Source of the DNA: Acetobacter ghanensis
Lineage (GTDB): Bacteria; Pseudomonadota; Alphaproteobacteria; Acetobacterales; Acetobacteraceae
Reading direction: 5' to 3'
NCBI RefSeq assembly: GCF_001499675.1
Contig: NZ_LN609302.1
Location: 714,896-778,895 of the forward strand
Length of the DNA stretch: 64,000 nt
Each line of letters opens with the position of its first letter. Positions within the stretch are counted from its first letter, which is position 1. Positions 27,078-36,287 of this stretch are shown here, in pieces. Below the pieces are notes generated by a model, which did no database searches, was not told the DNA's origin, and worked only from the letters and a program-made list of their open reading frames with translations. The position numbers and the translations under genes are program-made.

Positions 27078-27105
27078 CTGAGGCCATGTAACAGCGTGGC
27101 CTCAG
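27078..27105 (+). other. Hairpin downstream of dnaK
   Basis: CTGAGGCCA and TGGCCTCAG form a perfect 9-bp stem with a 10-nt loop, 18 nt after the dnaK stop. No U-tract follows, so it may be a 3' stabiliser of the dnaK message. Confidence 0.6.
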
Positions 27106-27119
27106 TGCATCATCTTTCT

Positions 27120-27154
27120 GGCGTCCGTGCTTTTTATAAGGCGGACGCCTTTTT
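27120..27154 (+). terminator. Terminator or attenuator between dnaK and dnaJ
   Basis: GGCGTCCG and CGGACGCC pair over 8 bp around a 14-nt loop, followed directly by TTTTT. It would reduce dnaJ expression relative to dnaK from the heat-shock promoter, or fully separate the units. Confidence 0.75.
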
Positions 27155-27213
27155 ACATTTTACATCTGGACAGATGCTGTGCTCATGCAAGAGGCAGCCC
27201 CAAGAGGACTTTC

Positions 27214-28350
27214 ATGGCTACTCAGCTTGATTATTACGAAATTCTTGAGGTAAGCCGCACGGCTTCTGCCGAGGAAATTAAAAAATCCTATCGTAAGCTA
27301 GCCATGAAGTTTCATCCTGATCGCAATCCGGGGGATGATACGGCGGAAGCCAAGTTCAAGGAAATTAATCAGGCGTACGATGTGCTCAAGGATGAGCAGA
27401 AGCGTGCAGCGTATGACCGTTTTGGCCATGCCGCGTTTGAAGGCGGTGGTGCTGGCCCCGGTGGGTTTGACTTCAACGGTTTTGGCGGTGGTGGTCTAGG
27501 TGATATTTTCGAACAGATGTTCGGGGATATGATGGGCCGCCGCGGCGGTCAGGCCCGCAGAGGGAACGATATTCAGACCCACGTGGAAATCACGCTGGAA
27601 GAAGCTTTTTCTGGTGTCGAAAAAGATGTGCGCGTTATCACCCGTGTTGCCTGCGAGTCCTGCCACGGCACCGGGTCCAATAGTGGCGCCTCCGGGGTGG
27701 AAACCTGCCCTAGCTGCCATGGGGCTGGTAAGGTGCGTGCGCAGCAGGGTTTCTTTGTTGTGGAGCGGGCCTGCCCGACCTGCCATGGTGCTGGCCGTGT
27801 GGTTAAAGACCCCTGCAAGGCCTGCCATGGGGAAGGGACTGTAGAGCAGGAACGCAGCATAGCCGTCAAAATCCCCGCGGGTGTGGAAGATGGCACGCGT
27901 ATTCGCCTCACAGGTGAAGGCGAGGCTGGTGGCGATGGCGTACCAGCGGGTGACCTGTATGTGCACGTGTCTGTTTCCGAGCACTCCATTTTCCAGCGGG
28001 ATGGCGCCAATGTGTATTGCCGCGTGCCGTTGAGAATGGCGCAGGCCGCACTGGGTACCGAAATTGAAGTGCCGGTGATTGATGGTAGCCGCACCAATGT
28101 CAAAATCCCGGCAGGCACGCAGAGCGGGGCGCATTTCCGCCTGCGCGGCAAGGGCTTTTCGGTCCTTCGGTCCAGTGCGCGCGGGGATATGTATATTCAG
28201 GTCTCGGTGGAAACGCCGCAGGTGCTGACCAAGCGCCAGCGTGAACTGCTGGAGGAATTTGAAAAAGAAGCGGGCGAGGATGTAAAGCATAGTCCGGAAC
28301 ACACCGGCTTTTTCCGTCGTGTACGCGACTTTTTTGAAGGATCGGAATAA
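27214..28350 (+). CDS. dnaJ: Co-chaperone DnaJ (Hsp40)
   Basis: A 378-residue type I J-protein. The J-domain begins [20 protein letters not shown] and has the HPD motif in FHPDRNPG. A Gly/Phe-rich linker ([16 protein letters not shown]) is followed by four CxxCxGxG zinc repeats ([32 protein letters not shown]) and the C-terminal peptide-binding domains. The start ATG 27214 has AAGAGGA upstream. dapB starts 5 nt after the stop. Confidence 0.96.
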   Translation: MATQLDYYEILEVSRTASAEEIKKSYRKLAMKFHPDRNPGDDTAEAKFKEINQAYDVLKDEQKRAAYDRFGHAAFEGGGAGPGGFDFNGFGGGGLGDIFEQMFGDMMGRRGGQARRGNDIQTHVEITLEEAFSGVEKDVRVITRVACESCHGTGSNSGASGVETCPSCHGAGKVRAQQGFFVVERACPTCHGAGRVVKDPCKACHGEGTVEQERSIAVKIPAGVEDGTRIRLTGEGEAGGDGVPAGDLYVHVSVSEHSIFQRDGANVYCRVPLRMAQAALGTEIEVPVIDGSRTNVKIPAGTQSGAHFRLRGKGFSVLRSSARGDMYIQVSVETPQVLTKRQRELLEEFEKEAGEDVKHSPEHTGFFRRVRDFFEGSE

Positions 28351-28355
28351 AGCAG

Positions 28356-29135
28356 ATGCGTATTGGCATTGCAGGCATAACCGGGCGCGTAGGGCGCCTG
28401 CTGGTTGAGGAAGTTCAGGCTGCGGGTGCAGTTCTGGCCGGCGGTACAACCCGCACACCGGATCGGGCCGAGGGGTTGCCTGCGGCCTGCCCCCTGTTTG
28501 CGGATATGTCTGCACTGGCGGAAGTCTGTGATGTGGTGATCGACTTTACCCATGCAGATACGGTTGTTGCCAACGCACAGGCTCTGGCAGCCAAAAAAGT
28601 TGCGTGGGTTCTTGGTACGACCGGTCTGTCCGCACAACAGAATACGGCGGTGCTCAAAGCGGCAGAACATGTTGCTGTTGTCCATGCCGCCAATTTCTCT
28701 CCCGGTGTTACGCTGGTGCAGAGGCTTGCACGAATGATGGGGCAGGCTCTGCCGCCAGATGCGTATGATGCGGAAATTGTGGAAATGCACCACAGGCAGA
28801 AGGTCGATGCGCCATCCGGCACCGCCCTGGCCATAGGGCGGGCCGTTGCTTTGGGCCGTGGTGTGGCGCTTGAGGATGTGCGGGAAAGCGGGCGTGATGG
28901 CCATACTGGCCCCCGGCGTGAAGGGGCCATTGGCTTTGCGGCGTTGCGTGGTGGGCAGATTGCGGGAGAACATGACGTTCTTTTCACATCCGCGGATGAG
29001 CAGATCACACTGTCCCATCGTGCGTTTGACCGGCGCATCTTCGCCACCGGTGCTGTGCGGGCTGCACTCTGGGTAAAAGGGCGGGAAGCCGGTCTTTACA
29101 GCATGGAAGACGTGCTGGGCCTGCCTCCCTTATAA
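28356..29135 (+). CDS. dapB: 4-hydroxy-tetrahydrodipicolinate reductase
   Basis: A 259-residue NAD(P)H-dependent reductase of the lysine/meso-diaminopimelate pathway. The dinucleotide loop is GITGRVGR at residues 5-12. The catalytic and substrate segment is MHHRQKVDAPSGTAL, and GFAALRGGQIAGEHDVLF follows. It is packed 5 nt after dnaJ, so a cell-wall and lysine gene is driven with a chaperone operon. Confidence 0.95.
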   Translation: MRIGIAGITGRVGRLLVEEVQAAGAVLAGGTTRTPDRAEGLPAACPLFADMSALAEVCDVVIDFTHADTVVANAQALAAKKVAWVLGTTGLSAQQNTAVLKAAEHVAVVHAANFSPGVTLVQRLARMMGQALPPDAYDAEIVEMHHRQKVDAPSGTALAIGRAVALGRGVALEDVRESGRDGHTGPRREGAIGFAALRGGQIAGEHDVLFTSADEQITLSHRAFDRRIFATGAVRAALWVKGREAGLYSMEDVLGLPPL

Positions 29136-29323
29136 GCTTTATTCTGGCGGGTTAGACGGTGCCCCGCGTCTGGCGCAGGGCTGAAAACAGGGACTTGCTT
29201 CTTGCGTCGGGGGCGTATGGCTCTTGACCATTGCTTTCTATCCCGCCATACGGTCCCGTCCCCTTTTTTTGGGGATGGTTACCTGTTTCCTTTTTTCACT
29301 GGCGTGGGGCGAACGGCACCATC

Positions 29324-30511
29324 ATGCGTAAAGACGGCGATTTTCTGTTTACTTCGGAATCAGTTTCTGAAGGTCATCCCGATAAGGTTGCTGACCGGAT
29401 CAGCGATACCGTTCTGGACGCGTATCTGGCGGCAGACCCCGAAGCCCGCGTGGCGTGTGAAACGTTGGTAACGACCAACCGTATTGTTCTGGCTGGCGAA
29501 GTCCGCGGCCCGGCTTCTGTCACATCCGACCACCTTATCCATCTGGCTCGTGAGGCCGTGAAGGATATTGGCTACGATCAGTCTGGCTTCTCATGGCGTC
29601 ATGCCGAGGCTTCCAACTACCTGCATGCTCAGTCCGCTGATATTGCAGTCGGTGTGGACAGCACGTCTGACAAGGACGAAGGCGCTGGCGATCAGGGCAT
29701 CATGTTCGGTTATGCCTCTAACGAGACAGACACCCTCATGCCTGCGCCGCTGTATTATGCGCATCGCATCCTGCACACCATCCGTGATCTGCGTCGCGCG
29801 GGTGACCCGCGCGTTGCTGGCTTGCAGCCCGATGCCAAAAGCCAGGTGACCCTGCGTTACGTAAATGGTCGTCCGGTTGGCGCCACCTCTGTTGTGATCT
29901 CCACACAGCATGATGAAGGTGCGGACCAGAACGTTCTGCGTGAACGTCTGCTGGACGTAACCCGTGGCGTGCTGCCCGAAGGTTGGATGCCCCCGGAAAA
30001 CGAATTTTACGCCAACCCGACCGGCGTGTTCGTAATCGGTGGCCCCGATGGGGACTGCGGTCTGACCGGCCGTAAGATCATTGTGGACACCTACGGTGGT
30101 GCAGCCCCGCATGGTGGTGGCGCGTTCTCCGGTAAGGACCCAACGAAGGTTGACCGCTCTGCGGCTTATGCCTGCCGTTACCTTGCTAAGAACGTTGTTG
30201 CCGCTGGTTTGGCTGACCGCTGCACCATCCAGCTCTCCTACGCTATTGGCGTGTCTCACCCGCTGTCCGTTTACGTGGACCTGGATGAAAGCGGCAAGGA
30301 TGTGGATGAAGCCCGTCTGGGTGAAATCCTGCGTGAAGTCATGGATCTGACACCGCGCGGTATCCGCAAGCATCTGCGCCTGAACCGTCCGATCTACGCA
30401 ACGACATCCGCTTATGGCCACTTTGGCCGTACGCCGGACGACAAGCTGGATACCTTTACGTGGGAACGCACCGATCTGGTGGACTCCCTGCGCAGCGCCC
30501 TGAAGCGCTGA
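29324..30511 (+). CDS. metK: S-adenosylmethionine synthetase
   Basis: A 395-residue enzyme making S-adenosylmethionine from methionine and ATP. Signatures are [16 protein letters not shown] near the N-terminus, [12 protein letters not shown], the P-loop-like [19 protein letters not shown], and the C-terminal FGRTPDD. ATG at 29324 matches the usual start; longer in-frame sequence upstream is unrelated. The 188-nt gap after dapB contains hairpins, but I recognised no known SAM-riboswitch consensus. trmB, a SAM consumer, follows after 18 nt. Confidence 0.96.
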   Translation: MRKDGDFLFTSESVSEGHPDKVADRISDTVLDAYLAADPEARVACETLVTTNRIVLAGEVRGPASVTSDHLIHLAREAVKDIGYDQSGFSWRHAEASNYLHAQSADIAVGVDSTSDKDEGAGDQGIMFGYASNETDTLMPAPLYYAHRILHTIRDLRRAGDPRVAGLQPDAKSQVTLRYVNGRPVGATSVVISTQHDEGADQNVLRERLLDVTRGVLPEGWMPPENEFYANPTGVFVIGGPDGDCGLTGRKIIVDTYGGAAPHGGGAFSGKDPTKVDRSAAYACRYLAKNVVAAGLADRCTIQLSYAIGVSHPLSVYVDLDESGKDVDEARLGEILREVMDLTPRGIRKHLRLNRPIYATTSAYGHFGRTPDDKLDTFTWERTDLVDSLRSALKR

Positions 30512-30529
30512 TATAAAGGTAGCGTGTTC

Positions 30530-31267
30530 ATGACGGAGGCAAAAGGTCAGGTCGTTGCTGGCCAGCCCGAAGCAGTGGATGTAAAACCCCCGCCGGAAAG
30601 GCTGTATGGCCGCCAGCGTGGGCATCCGCTACGCCCCCGTCAGGAACGCCTGCTGGACGAAACGCTGCCACGTCTGCGGTTCCCGCTGGACAAGGCAGCG
30701 GACCCAGCTTCTGTTTTTGGCCAAGTGCCAGAACAGATCTGGTTTGAGGTTGGCTTTGGTGGGGGCGAGCATGTGCTGGCCCAGACCAAGGCACATCCAA
30801 AAGTTGGCTACATAGCCTCCGAAGTTTTCCATAACGGTCTGTGTTCCCTGCTGAACAAACTGGTGCCTGTGGAGCAGGAAGCAACGGCTCCTCTGCCGGA
30901 TATGCTCCGGCTGTGGGATGATGATGCACGCCTTGTTCTGCGCGCATTGCCTGATGCCAGTCTGGACCGTTTGTTCCTGATGTTCCCGGACCCGTGGCCC
31001 AAGGCCCGCCATGCCAAACGCCGCTTTGTGCATCCGCAGAATGTGGAACTTTGCGCGCGCGTGCTCAAACCCGGTGCCGTCTGGCGCGTTGCCAGTGACG
31101 ACCCGACCTATCAGGCCTGGGTGCGGGAGGTCATGTCCGCCCAGCCATACTTCGAGGCACCGGAACCTGCCACGGTTCGCCCCGATGGGTGGTTTCCTAC
31201 CCGGTATGAGGCCAAGGCTATAGCCGCAGGTCGCCAGCCGCTTTACTGGACGTTTACGCGCCGTTAG
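30530..31267 (+). CDS. trmB: tRNA (guanine-N7-)-methyltransferase
   Basis: A 245-residue SAM-dependent enzyme forming m7G46 in tRNA variable loops. The SAM-binding loop is EVGFGGGEHVL near residue 70. The TrmB hallmark is FPDPWPKARHAKRRFVHP near residue 145, and the C-terminal FPTRYEAKAIAAG motif is present. It lies immediately after metK, and purH follows after 96 nt. Confidence 0.94.
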   Translation: MTEAKGQVVAGQPEAVDVKPPPERLYGRQRGHPLRPRQERLLDETLPRLRFPLDKAADPASVFGQVPEQIWFEVGFGGGEHVLAQTKAHPKVGYIASEVFHNGLCSLLNKLVPVEQEATAPLPDMLRLWDDDARLVLRALPDASLDRLFLMFPDPWPKARHAKRRFVHPQNVELCARVLKPGAVWRVASDDPTYQAWVREVMSAQPYFEAPEPATVRPDGWFPTRYEAKAIAAGRQPLYWTFTRR

Positions 31268-31363
31268 GCGCAGGTCCATCTTCTTTCCCTCGGCTGGTTG
31301 CCCACGCGCGACATGTTGGCTAATCAGCCGCATTACGTTTTTTGCCGTGCGAAAGGTCCACCC

Positions 31364-32941
31364 ATGAGCCAGACGACGCTTCCTATCCGTCGCGCCCTTA
31401 TTTCCGTATCCGATAAAACCGGTCTGCTTGATCTGGCGCGTGCCCTTGTGGCGCAGGGGGCGGAAATTCTGTCCACGGGCGGTTCCGCCAAAGCCCTGCG
31501 CGATGCAAACGTGCCTGTTACGGAAGTGTCGGATTACACGGGCTTCCCCGAAATTCTGGATGGCCGCGTTAAAACGCTGGTGCCCAAAATTCATGGCGGG
31601 ATTCTGGGGCGTCGTGATCTGCCTGCCCATGTTGAGCAGATGAAGGAACACGGCATTGGCCCGATTGATCTGGTTGCCGTGAATCTTTATCCGTTTGAAA
31701 AAACGGTGGCGTCCGGTGCTGATGCAGAAACCTGCATTGAAAATATTGATATTGGCGGTCCGGCTCTGATCCGCGCAGCGGCCAAAAACCATGCCCACGT
31801 TGTCGTGCTGACCGACCCGGCTCAGTATGAAGGGCTAATTGACGCATTGGGTGATGGTGGCACCACGCTGGATATGCGGCGGTTCTATGCCGGTGCAGCC
31901 TATGCCCGGACCGCTGCCTATGATGCGGCCATTGCAGCATGGTTTGCCGTGCAGGCTCAGGACGCATTCCCCGAGCGGTTTGCTCTGGCAGGCCAGCGTG
32001 CCGAAATTCTGCGGTATGGTGAGAACCCGCACCAGCAGGCCGCTTTCTATCGTGATGGAAGCACCCGCCCCGGCGTTGCTACGGCTGTGCAGGTGCAGGG
32101 CAAGGCGCTTTCTTACAACAACATCAACGATACAGATGCCGCGTTTGAAGCCGTGGCTGAGTTTGATGCCCCAGCCGTGGTTATTGTAAAGCACGCAAAT
32201 CCATGTGGCGTTGCTATTGCTGACACGCTGACAACAGCGTGGGATCAGGCCCTGCGGTGTGACCCGGTGTCCGCCTTTGGGGGCATTGTTGCCCTGAACC
32301 GGCCACTGGATGCGGCAACGGCTGAAAAAATTTCCACCATCTTTACCGAAGTCATTGTTGCTCCAGATGCGGCGGAAGATGCCAAAGCCCTGCTGGCACG
32401 CAAAAAGAACCTGCGCCTGCTGCTGACGGGGGGCCTGCCTGACCCGGCTGCTGCTGGTACGGTTGTGCGCTCGGTTGCGGGTGGTTTTCTGGCCCAGACG
32501 CGCGATAATGGGCGGATTGTGCCCGAAGAACTGAAGGTTGTTACCAAGCGTGCGCCCACGGAGCAGGAAATGCAGGATCTGATCTTCGCTTTCCGTGTTG
32601 CCAAGCACGTCAAGTCCAACGCCATTGTGTATGCAAAGGATTGTGCAACGGTTGGCATTGGCGCAGGCCAGATGAGCCGCGTGGATTCAGCCCGTATTGC
32701 CGCCAGCAAGAGTGGCGAGGCAGCAAAGGCAGCAGGGCAGTCCACACCGCTGACACAGGGTTCCGTGGCTGCGTCTGATGCGTTCTTCCCCTTTGCAGAT
32801 GGGCTGGAAACCATTGTGGCCGCAGGTGCTACTGCCGTTATCCAACCCGGTGGCTCCATCCGTGATGATGAGGTGATTGCGGCGGCCGATGCAGCCGGGA
32901 TTGCCATGGTGTTTACTGGTATGCGTCATTTCCGCCACTGA
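31364..32941 (+). CDS. purH: Bifunctional AICAR transformylase/IMP cyclohydrolase
   Basis: A 525-residue enzyme for the last two steps of IMP synthesis. The N-terminal MGS-like cyclohydrolase domain begins [18 protein letters not shown] and includes [16 protein letters not shown]. The C-terminal transformylase domain has [17 protein letters not shown], the catalytic [10 protein letters not shown] segment and a terminal [14 protein letters not shown] at 31364 aligns with the family start. Confidence 0.96.
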   Translation: MSQTTLPIRRALISVSDKTGLLDLARALVAQGAEILSTGGSAKALRDANVPVTEVSDYTGFPEILDGRVKTLVPKIHGGILGRRDLPAHVEQMKEHGIGPIDLVAVNLYPFEKTVASGADAETCIENIDIGGPALIRAAAKNHAHVVVLTDPAQYEGLIDALGDGGTTLDMRRFYAGAAYARTAAYDAAIAAWFAVQAQDAFPERFALAGQRAEILRYGENPHQQAAFYRDGSTRPGVATAVQVQGKALSYNNINDTDAAFEAVAEFDAPAVVIVKHANPCGVAIADTLTTAWDQALRCDPVSAFGGIVALNRPLDAATAEKISTIFTEVIVAPDAAEDAKALLARKKNLRLLLTGGLPDPAAAGTVVRSVAGGFLAQTRDNGRIVPEELKVVTKRAPTEQEMQDLIFAFRVAKHVKSNAIVYAKDCATVGIGAGQMSRVDSARIAASKSGEAAKAAGQSTPLTQGSVAASDAFFPFADGLETIVAAGATAVIQPGGSIRDDEVIAAADAAGIAMVFTGMRHFRH

Positions 32942-33010
32942 CGCGCTTTTCCCGCTCTTGCGGGAATGGCTCTTCATGGCAGACTATAGCGCACGAGTCT
33001 CACGCAGTGT

Positions 33011-33038
33011 CGTGTCCTGCCCTACGGGGCAGGGCACG
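33011..33038 (+). other. Strong UACG-capped hairpin in the leader of the next gene
   Basis: CGTGTCCTGCCC and GGGCAGGGCACG form a 12-bp stem (one G-U) closed by the exceptionally stable C(UACG)G tetraloop, about 20 nt before the start at 33060. No U-tract follows, so it may be a stabiliser or a purH 3' end. Confidence 0.6.
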
Positions 33039-33059
33039 CTTGTCCTTAGTGGTTGTTTC

Positions 33060-33818
33060 ATGCGCTCTTTTCTTAGTTTGTCTGGTCTCATTCTGGCTTC
33101 TTCCGTGGCGGTGGCGGCACCCGCCCACAAGGAAGCAGCGACCCACACTGCCACTTTTGCCTCCAGGCAGACCACAACGGAAAAACAGGCGACAGGGGTA
33201 TATGATCTCTCCGCCCTGCCGGTGTTTACTGGGAGTGTGGTGCAGTTTTTGCCAGCACCCCATGGGGGCATAGTTGGTTTTGTGCTCAATGATGGCACAC
33301 AGGTTTTTGTTTCCCCCGAACAGGCCCATACTTTTGCAGGCTTGGTCAAGGTGGGCGACAAGGTAGAAATTCGCGGTATCAAGGGGCAGGTTCTGCCCAT
33401 TATCCGCGCGTTTAGTGTTGCCAGCCCGCGCGGCCGTACCGTGCAGGACAGCTTTATTGAAATGCCACTGCACTCGCCAGAAATGATCACAGGGCCAGAT
33501 CTTGTGTTGCATGGTGAGGTCTGGATGCCGCTGTACGATGTTGGTGGTCATCTGAGCGGGGCTGTGCTCAAGGACCATTCAGTGATTTACCTGTCTCCGC
33601 GGGAGGCCGGTCGTGTGGCCAGCTTGTTGCAGACTGGGCAGACGGTTTATGCCGTGGGCAGTGGTAGCAGTGGTGAACTGGGCGTTGCGATTGATGCGCG
33701 TGAGATTGGTCCAGCAGCGGACAAGCTCGTAAGCATAGCAGTAGGTAATGTGCCCCCGCCTGGCCCTGCTGCGGGCAGCCCCGGTTACGATGTTATTCCG
33801 GGAGCAGATGAGCACTGA
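33060..33818 (+). CDS. Secreted protein with tandem OB-like repeats, function unknown
   Basis: A 252-residue exported protein with signal peptide MRSFLSLSGLILASSVAVAA. The mature part contains two similar segments of about 55 residues. The first has FTGSVVQFL, GIVGFVLNDGTQVFVSP, then VGDKVEIRGIKG; the second has LHGEVWMPL, LSGAVLKDHSVIYLSP, then GQTVYAVGSG. The shared pattern G.V......G.v.G.VL.D...v.lSP..A...a.L...G..V...G suggests two beta-barrel (OB-like) domains from an internal duplication. No catalytic motif is seen. A hairpin precedes it and a terminator follows. Confidence 0.75.
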   Translation: MRSFLSLSGLILASSVAVAAPAHKEAATHTATFASRQTTTEKQATGVYDLSALPVFTGSVVQFLPAPHGGIVGFVLNDGTQVFVSPEQAHTFAGLVKVGDKVEIRGIKGQVLPIIRAFSVASPRGRTVQDSFIEMPLHSPEMITGPDLVLHGEVWMPLYDVGGHLSGAVLKDHSVIYLSPREAGRVASLLQTGQTVYAVGSGSSGELGVAIDAREIGPAADKLVSIAVGNVPPPGPAAGSPGYDVIPGADEH

Positions 33819-33849
33819 GTCTTTTTCAAAACAAAGTGTCATGCTTTCC

Positions 33850-33883
33850 AATGGCGACCGCAGAACTGTGGTCGCCATTTTGC
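33850..33883 (+). terminator. Terminator after the tandem-repeat secreted protein gene
   Basis: AATGGCGACC and GGTCGCCATT form a perfect 10-bp stem around a 10-nt loop, followed by a short TTT run. Confidence 0.75.
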
Positions 33884-33945
33884 GTTAAGCTCCCAGAGGA
33901 TCATGCAGCATTCATGGCGCAGCTGTGGATGAGAGGGAGGTCATA

Positions 33946-34121
33946 ATGGCACTTATCCGGTGGATTATAGTTTTTCTTATTTTTGCCCTGTTGGCTTCTC
34001 TGTTTGGGTTTAGTGGTGCCGCATCAGGCTTTTCGGAAATAGCCAAGGTGCTTCTGTTTGTTTTGTTGTTCTGCTTATTATCAGCCTGTTTTTTGGTGGC
34101 CGTTCACGCTCCGGGCCATAA
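33946..34121 (+). pseudogene. DUF1328 small membrane protein, C-terminal frameshift
   Basis: The N-terminal part ALIRWIIVFLIFALLASLFG is typical of the DUF1328/YtjA family of two-helix inner-membrane proteins of about 55-60 residues. After VLLFV the frame drifts to LLFCLLSACFLVAV and runs to 34164 through the downstream terminator. Shifting by -1 at the T run 34061-34064 restores FVVLLIISLFFGGRSRSGP and a stop at 34119-34121, just before the terminator, as the family would predict. One T is probably missing. The end coordinate is that of the restored frame. Confidence 0.75.
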
Positions 34122-34127
34122 AACAAA

Positions 34128-34160
34128 AATGGTTCGCACAGTTTGTCTGTGCGAACCATT
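34128..34160 (+). terminator. Perfect hairpin downstream of the DUF1328 gene
   Basis: AATGGTTCGCACAG and CTGTGCGAACCATT form a 14-bp perfect stem with loop TTTGT, preceded by an A-rich tract. The frameshifted reading of the DUF1328 gene runs through it, which a real coding end should not. Confidence 0.7.
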
Positions 34161-34185
34161 CTGATTGTAGCAGTGGTTTTTATAA

Positions 34186-34223
34186 CCCCCACTTTTACCG
34201 CAGAGGGAAGTGGGGGATTTTTT
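34186..34223. terminator. Terminator between the DUF1328 gene and glyS
   Basis: CCCCCACTT and AAGTGGGGG pair over 9 bp around a 13-nt loop, followed by ATTTTTTT on the plus strand. It ends at the glyS stop, so it also falls at the 3' end of the glyQS message on the other strand. Confidence 0.8.
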
Positions 34224-36283
34224 TACCCTTCAATCTGGCTGAAGTCGGCAATCAGCCGCATCATGCGCACAAGGCGGGACAGGAGTTTAAGCCTGTTCAG
34301 GCGGAGTGCTGCATCTGGCGCGTTGACTGTGACCTCCTCAAAAAAGCGGTCAAGGGGTTGGCGCAGGCTGGCTGCGGCCCGCATGGCATCGGCAAAATGC
34401 TCGGCGGCAAAAGCCTGTTCCACAGCGGGTTCCACCGTTTGCAGTGTGGTGTAAAGGTTGCGTTCTTCGTCCTGCTCAAACAGGGCGGGGTCAGGCATAC
34501 CTTCATGCGGGCCGTCTTTTTTGTCCTCAATACGCAGGATGTTGGCGGCACGGCGGGTTGCGGCCAGCAGGTTTTTGCCGTCTTCGGTTTCCAGCATGGT
34601 CTGCAATGCTTGTGCACGGGCGAGCAGACGCACGATATCCGTGTCTTCGTTATCGACCGAGATCGCGGCAAGGCAATCATGCCGTGCCCCTTCGGCGCGG
34701 ACCTGTACGCGCAGGCGCTCGGCAATAAACTGGGGCAGCAGGGCAAGGTCTGGTGCATTACGCAGGGGTTCAGGCAGGGCTTCTGCTGCCAGCGTAAACA
34801 GTTTGACCAGATCCAGCCGCAACCCGTTCTCACGGATCAGGCGGATAATGCCAAGGGCTGCGCGGCGCAGGCCAAACGGGTCGCCCGAGCCGGATGGTTT
34901 TTCGCCCGCAGCAAAAAAGGCCGTTAGCATGTCAAACCGGTCAGCCAGACCCAGCACGACGGAAACAGGGGCTGTTGGCACCTCATCCCCCGGACCACGC
35001 GGTGTGTAGTGTTCGCTAATGGCCTGCGCCACGTCGGCGTGTTCGCCGTCATGCCGGGCGTAGTAACCACCCATGACACCCTGAAGTTCTGGGAATTCAC
35101 CAACCATGCCGGTTGTCAGGTCAGTTTTGCTCAACAGGGCAGCGCGTTCGCAGTGCTCCCTGGACGCGCCAACCTCATTCGCGAGCAGGCCAGCCAGACG
35201 CACCATGCGGCGTGTGCGGTCACCCTGCGTGCCGAGCTTGGCATGGAAGGTCACAGCGTCCAGCCCTTCCACGCGGGAGGCAAGGCTGTGTTTGCGGTCG
35301 AGGTTCCAGAAGTGACGGGCATCGGCAAAGCGGGCACGCAGCACGCGTTCGTTCCCGCTGACAACCAGTGAGCCATCATCGGTGGGAATGATGTTGGCAA
35401 CAAAGGCAAAGCGCGGTGCTGCCGAACCATCGCTGTTGCGCAGGGCAAAATAACGCTGGTTGACACGCATGGACACCTGCATGACCTCGGCCGGCAGGTC
35501 CATGAAGATGGGGTCGATCTGACCAAGGAATGGCACAGGCCATTCAACCAGCCCGGCCACTTCATCCACCAGTCCGGCATCTGGCACAATGCTCAGCCCT
35601 TCAGCTTGAGCAAGGGCATTCAGCCCCGTTGTAATGGCAGCGCGGCGTTCGGCTGCATGGACCATCACATGGCGTTCATGCAGCCCTTGCTGCCATTGTG
35701 CGGCGCTGGTGACTTCCATTGTGCCGGGGTTGAGGAAGCGGTGCCCCTCGGTCTGGTTGGATGCCACAAGGTTGTGGCCGGTATCTTCAGCCGCAGCCAT
35801 GGAAAACGGGATAATCTGGCCGTCCAGCAGGCAGACAATCCGCCGTAGGGGGCGTACCCATGTCATGGTGCTGCCAGCGCCCCAGCGCATGGATTTGGGC
35901 CAGGGGAAGCGGCGCAGCAGTTCGGGCATAATAGCGGCAATATGCGCAGCGGCCCCAATGGGGGCTTCTTCGCGTTCCAGCACCCAGAACCCGTTTTGCA
36001 GGGTCAGGGCATCTTTGGTGACGCCATGCTTGCGGGTAAAGCCTTCCAGTGCCTTTTCGGGTGCACTTTCACGCGGGCCACGTTCGGAAACGGTGCGGCC
36101 GGGCACCATGGCGTCCAGGCTGAGGGATGCGGCAATACGGCGCGGGCCGGTGTAGCTTCTGGCATCCACGGGGTTGAGCGGGGCCAGAGCGTCATTCAGC
36201 AGGCGGAGCAGGTTCTCACCGGCCTGCTGCTGCATACGGGCGGGAATTTCTTCTGAAAAAAGTTCAATCAGCAATTCGGGCAT
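34223..36283 (-). CDS. glyS: Glycyl-tRNA synthetase beta subunit
   Basis: A 686-residue beta subunit of the heterotetrameric glycyl-tRNA synthetase. It begins MPELLIELFSEEIPARMQQQ, a family hallmark, and contains EFPELQGVMGGYYA and GDPFGLRRAALGIIRL. The C-terminal region is the DALR-like tRNA-binding part. The beta subunit binds tRNA-Gly while the alpha subunit activates glycine. It starts 4 nt after the glyQ stop. Confidence 0.96.
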   Translation of the reverse strand: MPELLIELFSEEIPARMQQQAGENLLRLLNDALAPLNPVDARSYTGPRRIAASLSLDAMVPGRTVSERGPRESAPEKALEGFTRKHGVTKDALTLQNGFWVLEREEAPIGAAAHIAAIMPELLRRFPWPKSMRWGAGSTMTWVRPLRRIVCLLDGQIIPFSMAAAEDTGHNLVASNQTEGHRFLNPGTMEVTSAAQWQQGLHERHVMVHAAERRAAITTGLNALAQAEGLSIVPDAGLVDEVAGLVEWPVPFLGQIDPIFMDLPAEVMQVSMRVNQRYFALRNSDGSAAPRFAFVANIIPTDDGSLVVSGNERVLRARFADARHFWNLDRKHSLASRVEGLDAVTFHAKLGTQGDRTRRMVRLAGLLANEVGASREHCERAALLSKTDLTTGMVGEFPELQGVMGGYYARHDGEHADVAQAISEHYTPRGPGDEVPTAPVSVVLGLADRFDMLTAFFAAGEKPSGSGDPFGLRRAALGIIRLIRENGLRLDLVKLFTLAAEALPEPLRNAPDLALLPQFIAERLRVQVRAEGARHDCLAAISVDNEDTDIVRLLARAQALQTMLETEDGKNLLAATRRAANILRIEDKKDGPHEGMPDPALFEQDEERNLYTTLQTVEPAVEQAFAAEHFADAMRAAASLRQPLDRFFEEVTVNAPDAALRLNRLKLLSRLVRMMRLIADFSQIEG

Positions 36284-36287
36284 GGTC

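Noticed and set aside
25690..27087. A 465-codon minus-strand frame opposite dnaK
   Set aside because: Antisense shadow of a highly biased gene; low-complexity composition and no ribosome site.
29136..29323. A known SAM riboswitch upstream of metK
   Set aside because: I could not match the core consensus of SAM-I, SAM-II or the SAM/SAH class; kept only as an unassigned leader.
29591..30625. A 344-codon minus-strand frame opposite metK
   Set aside because: Shadow of metK with no supporting signals.
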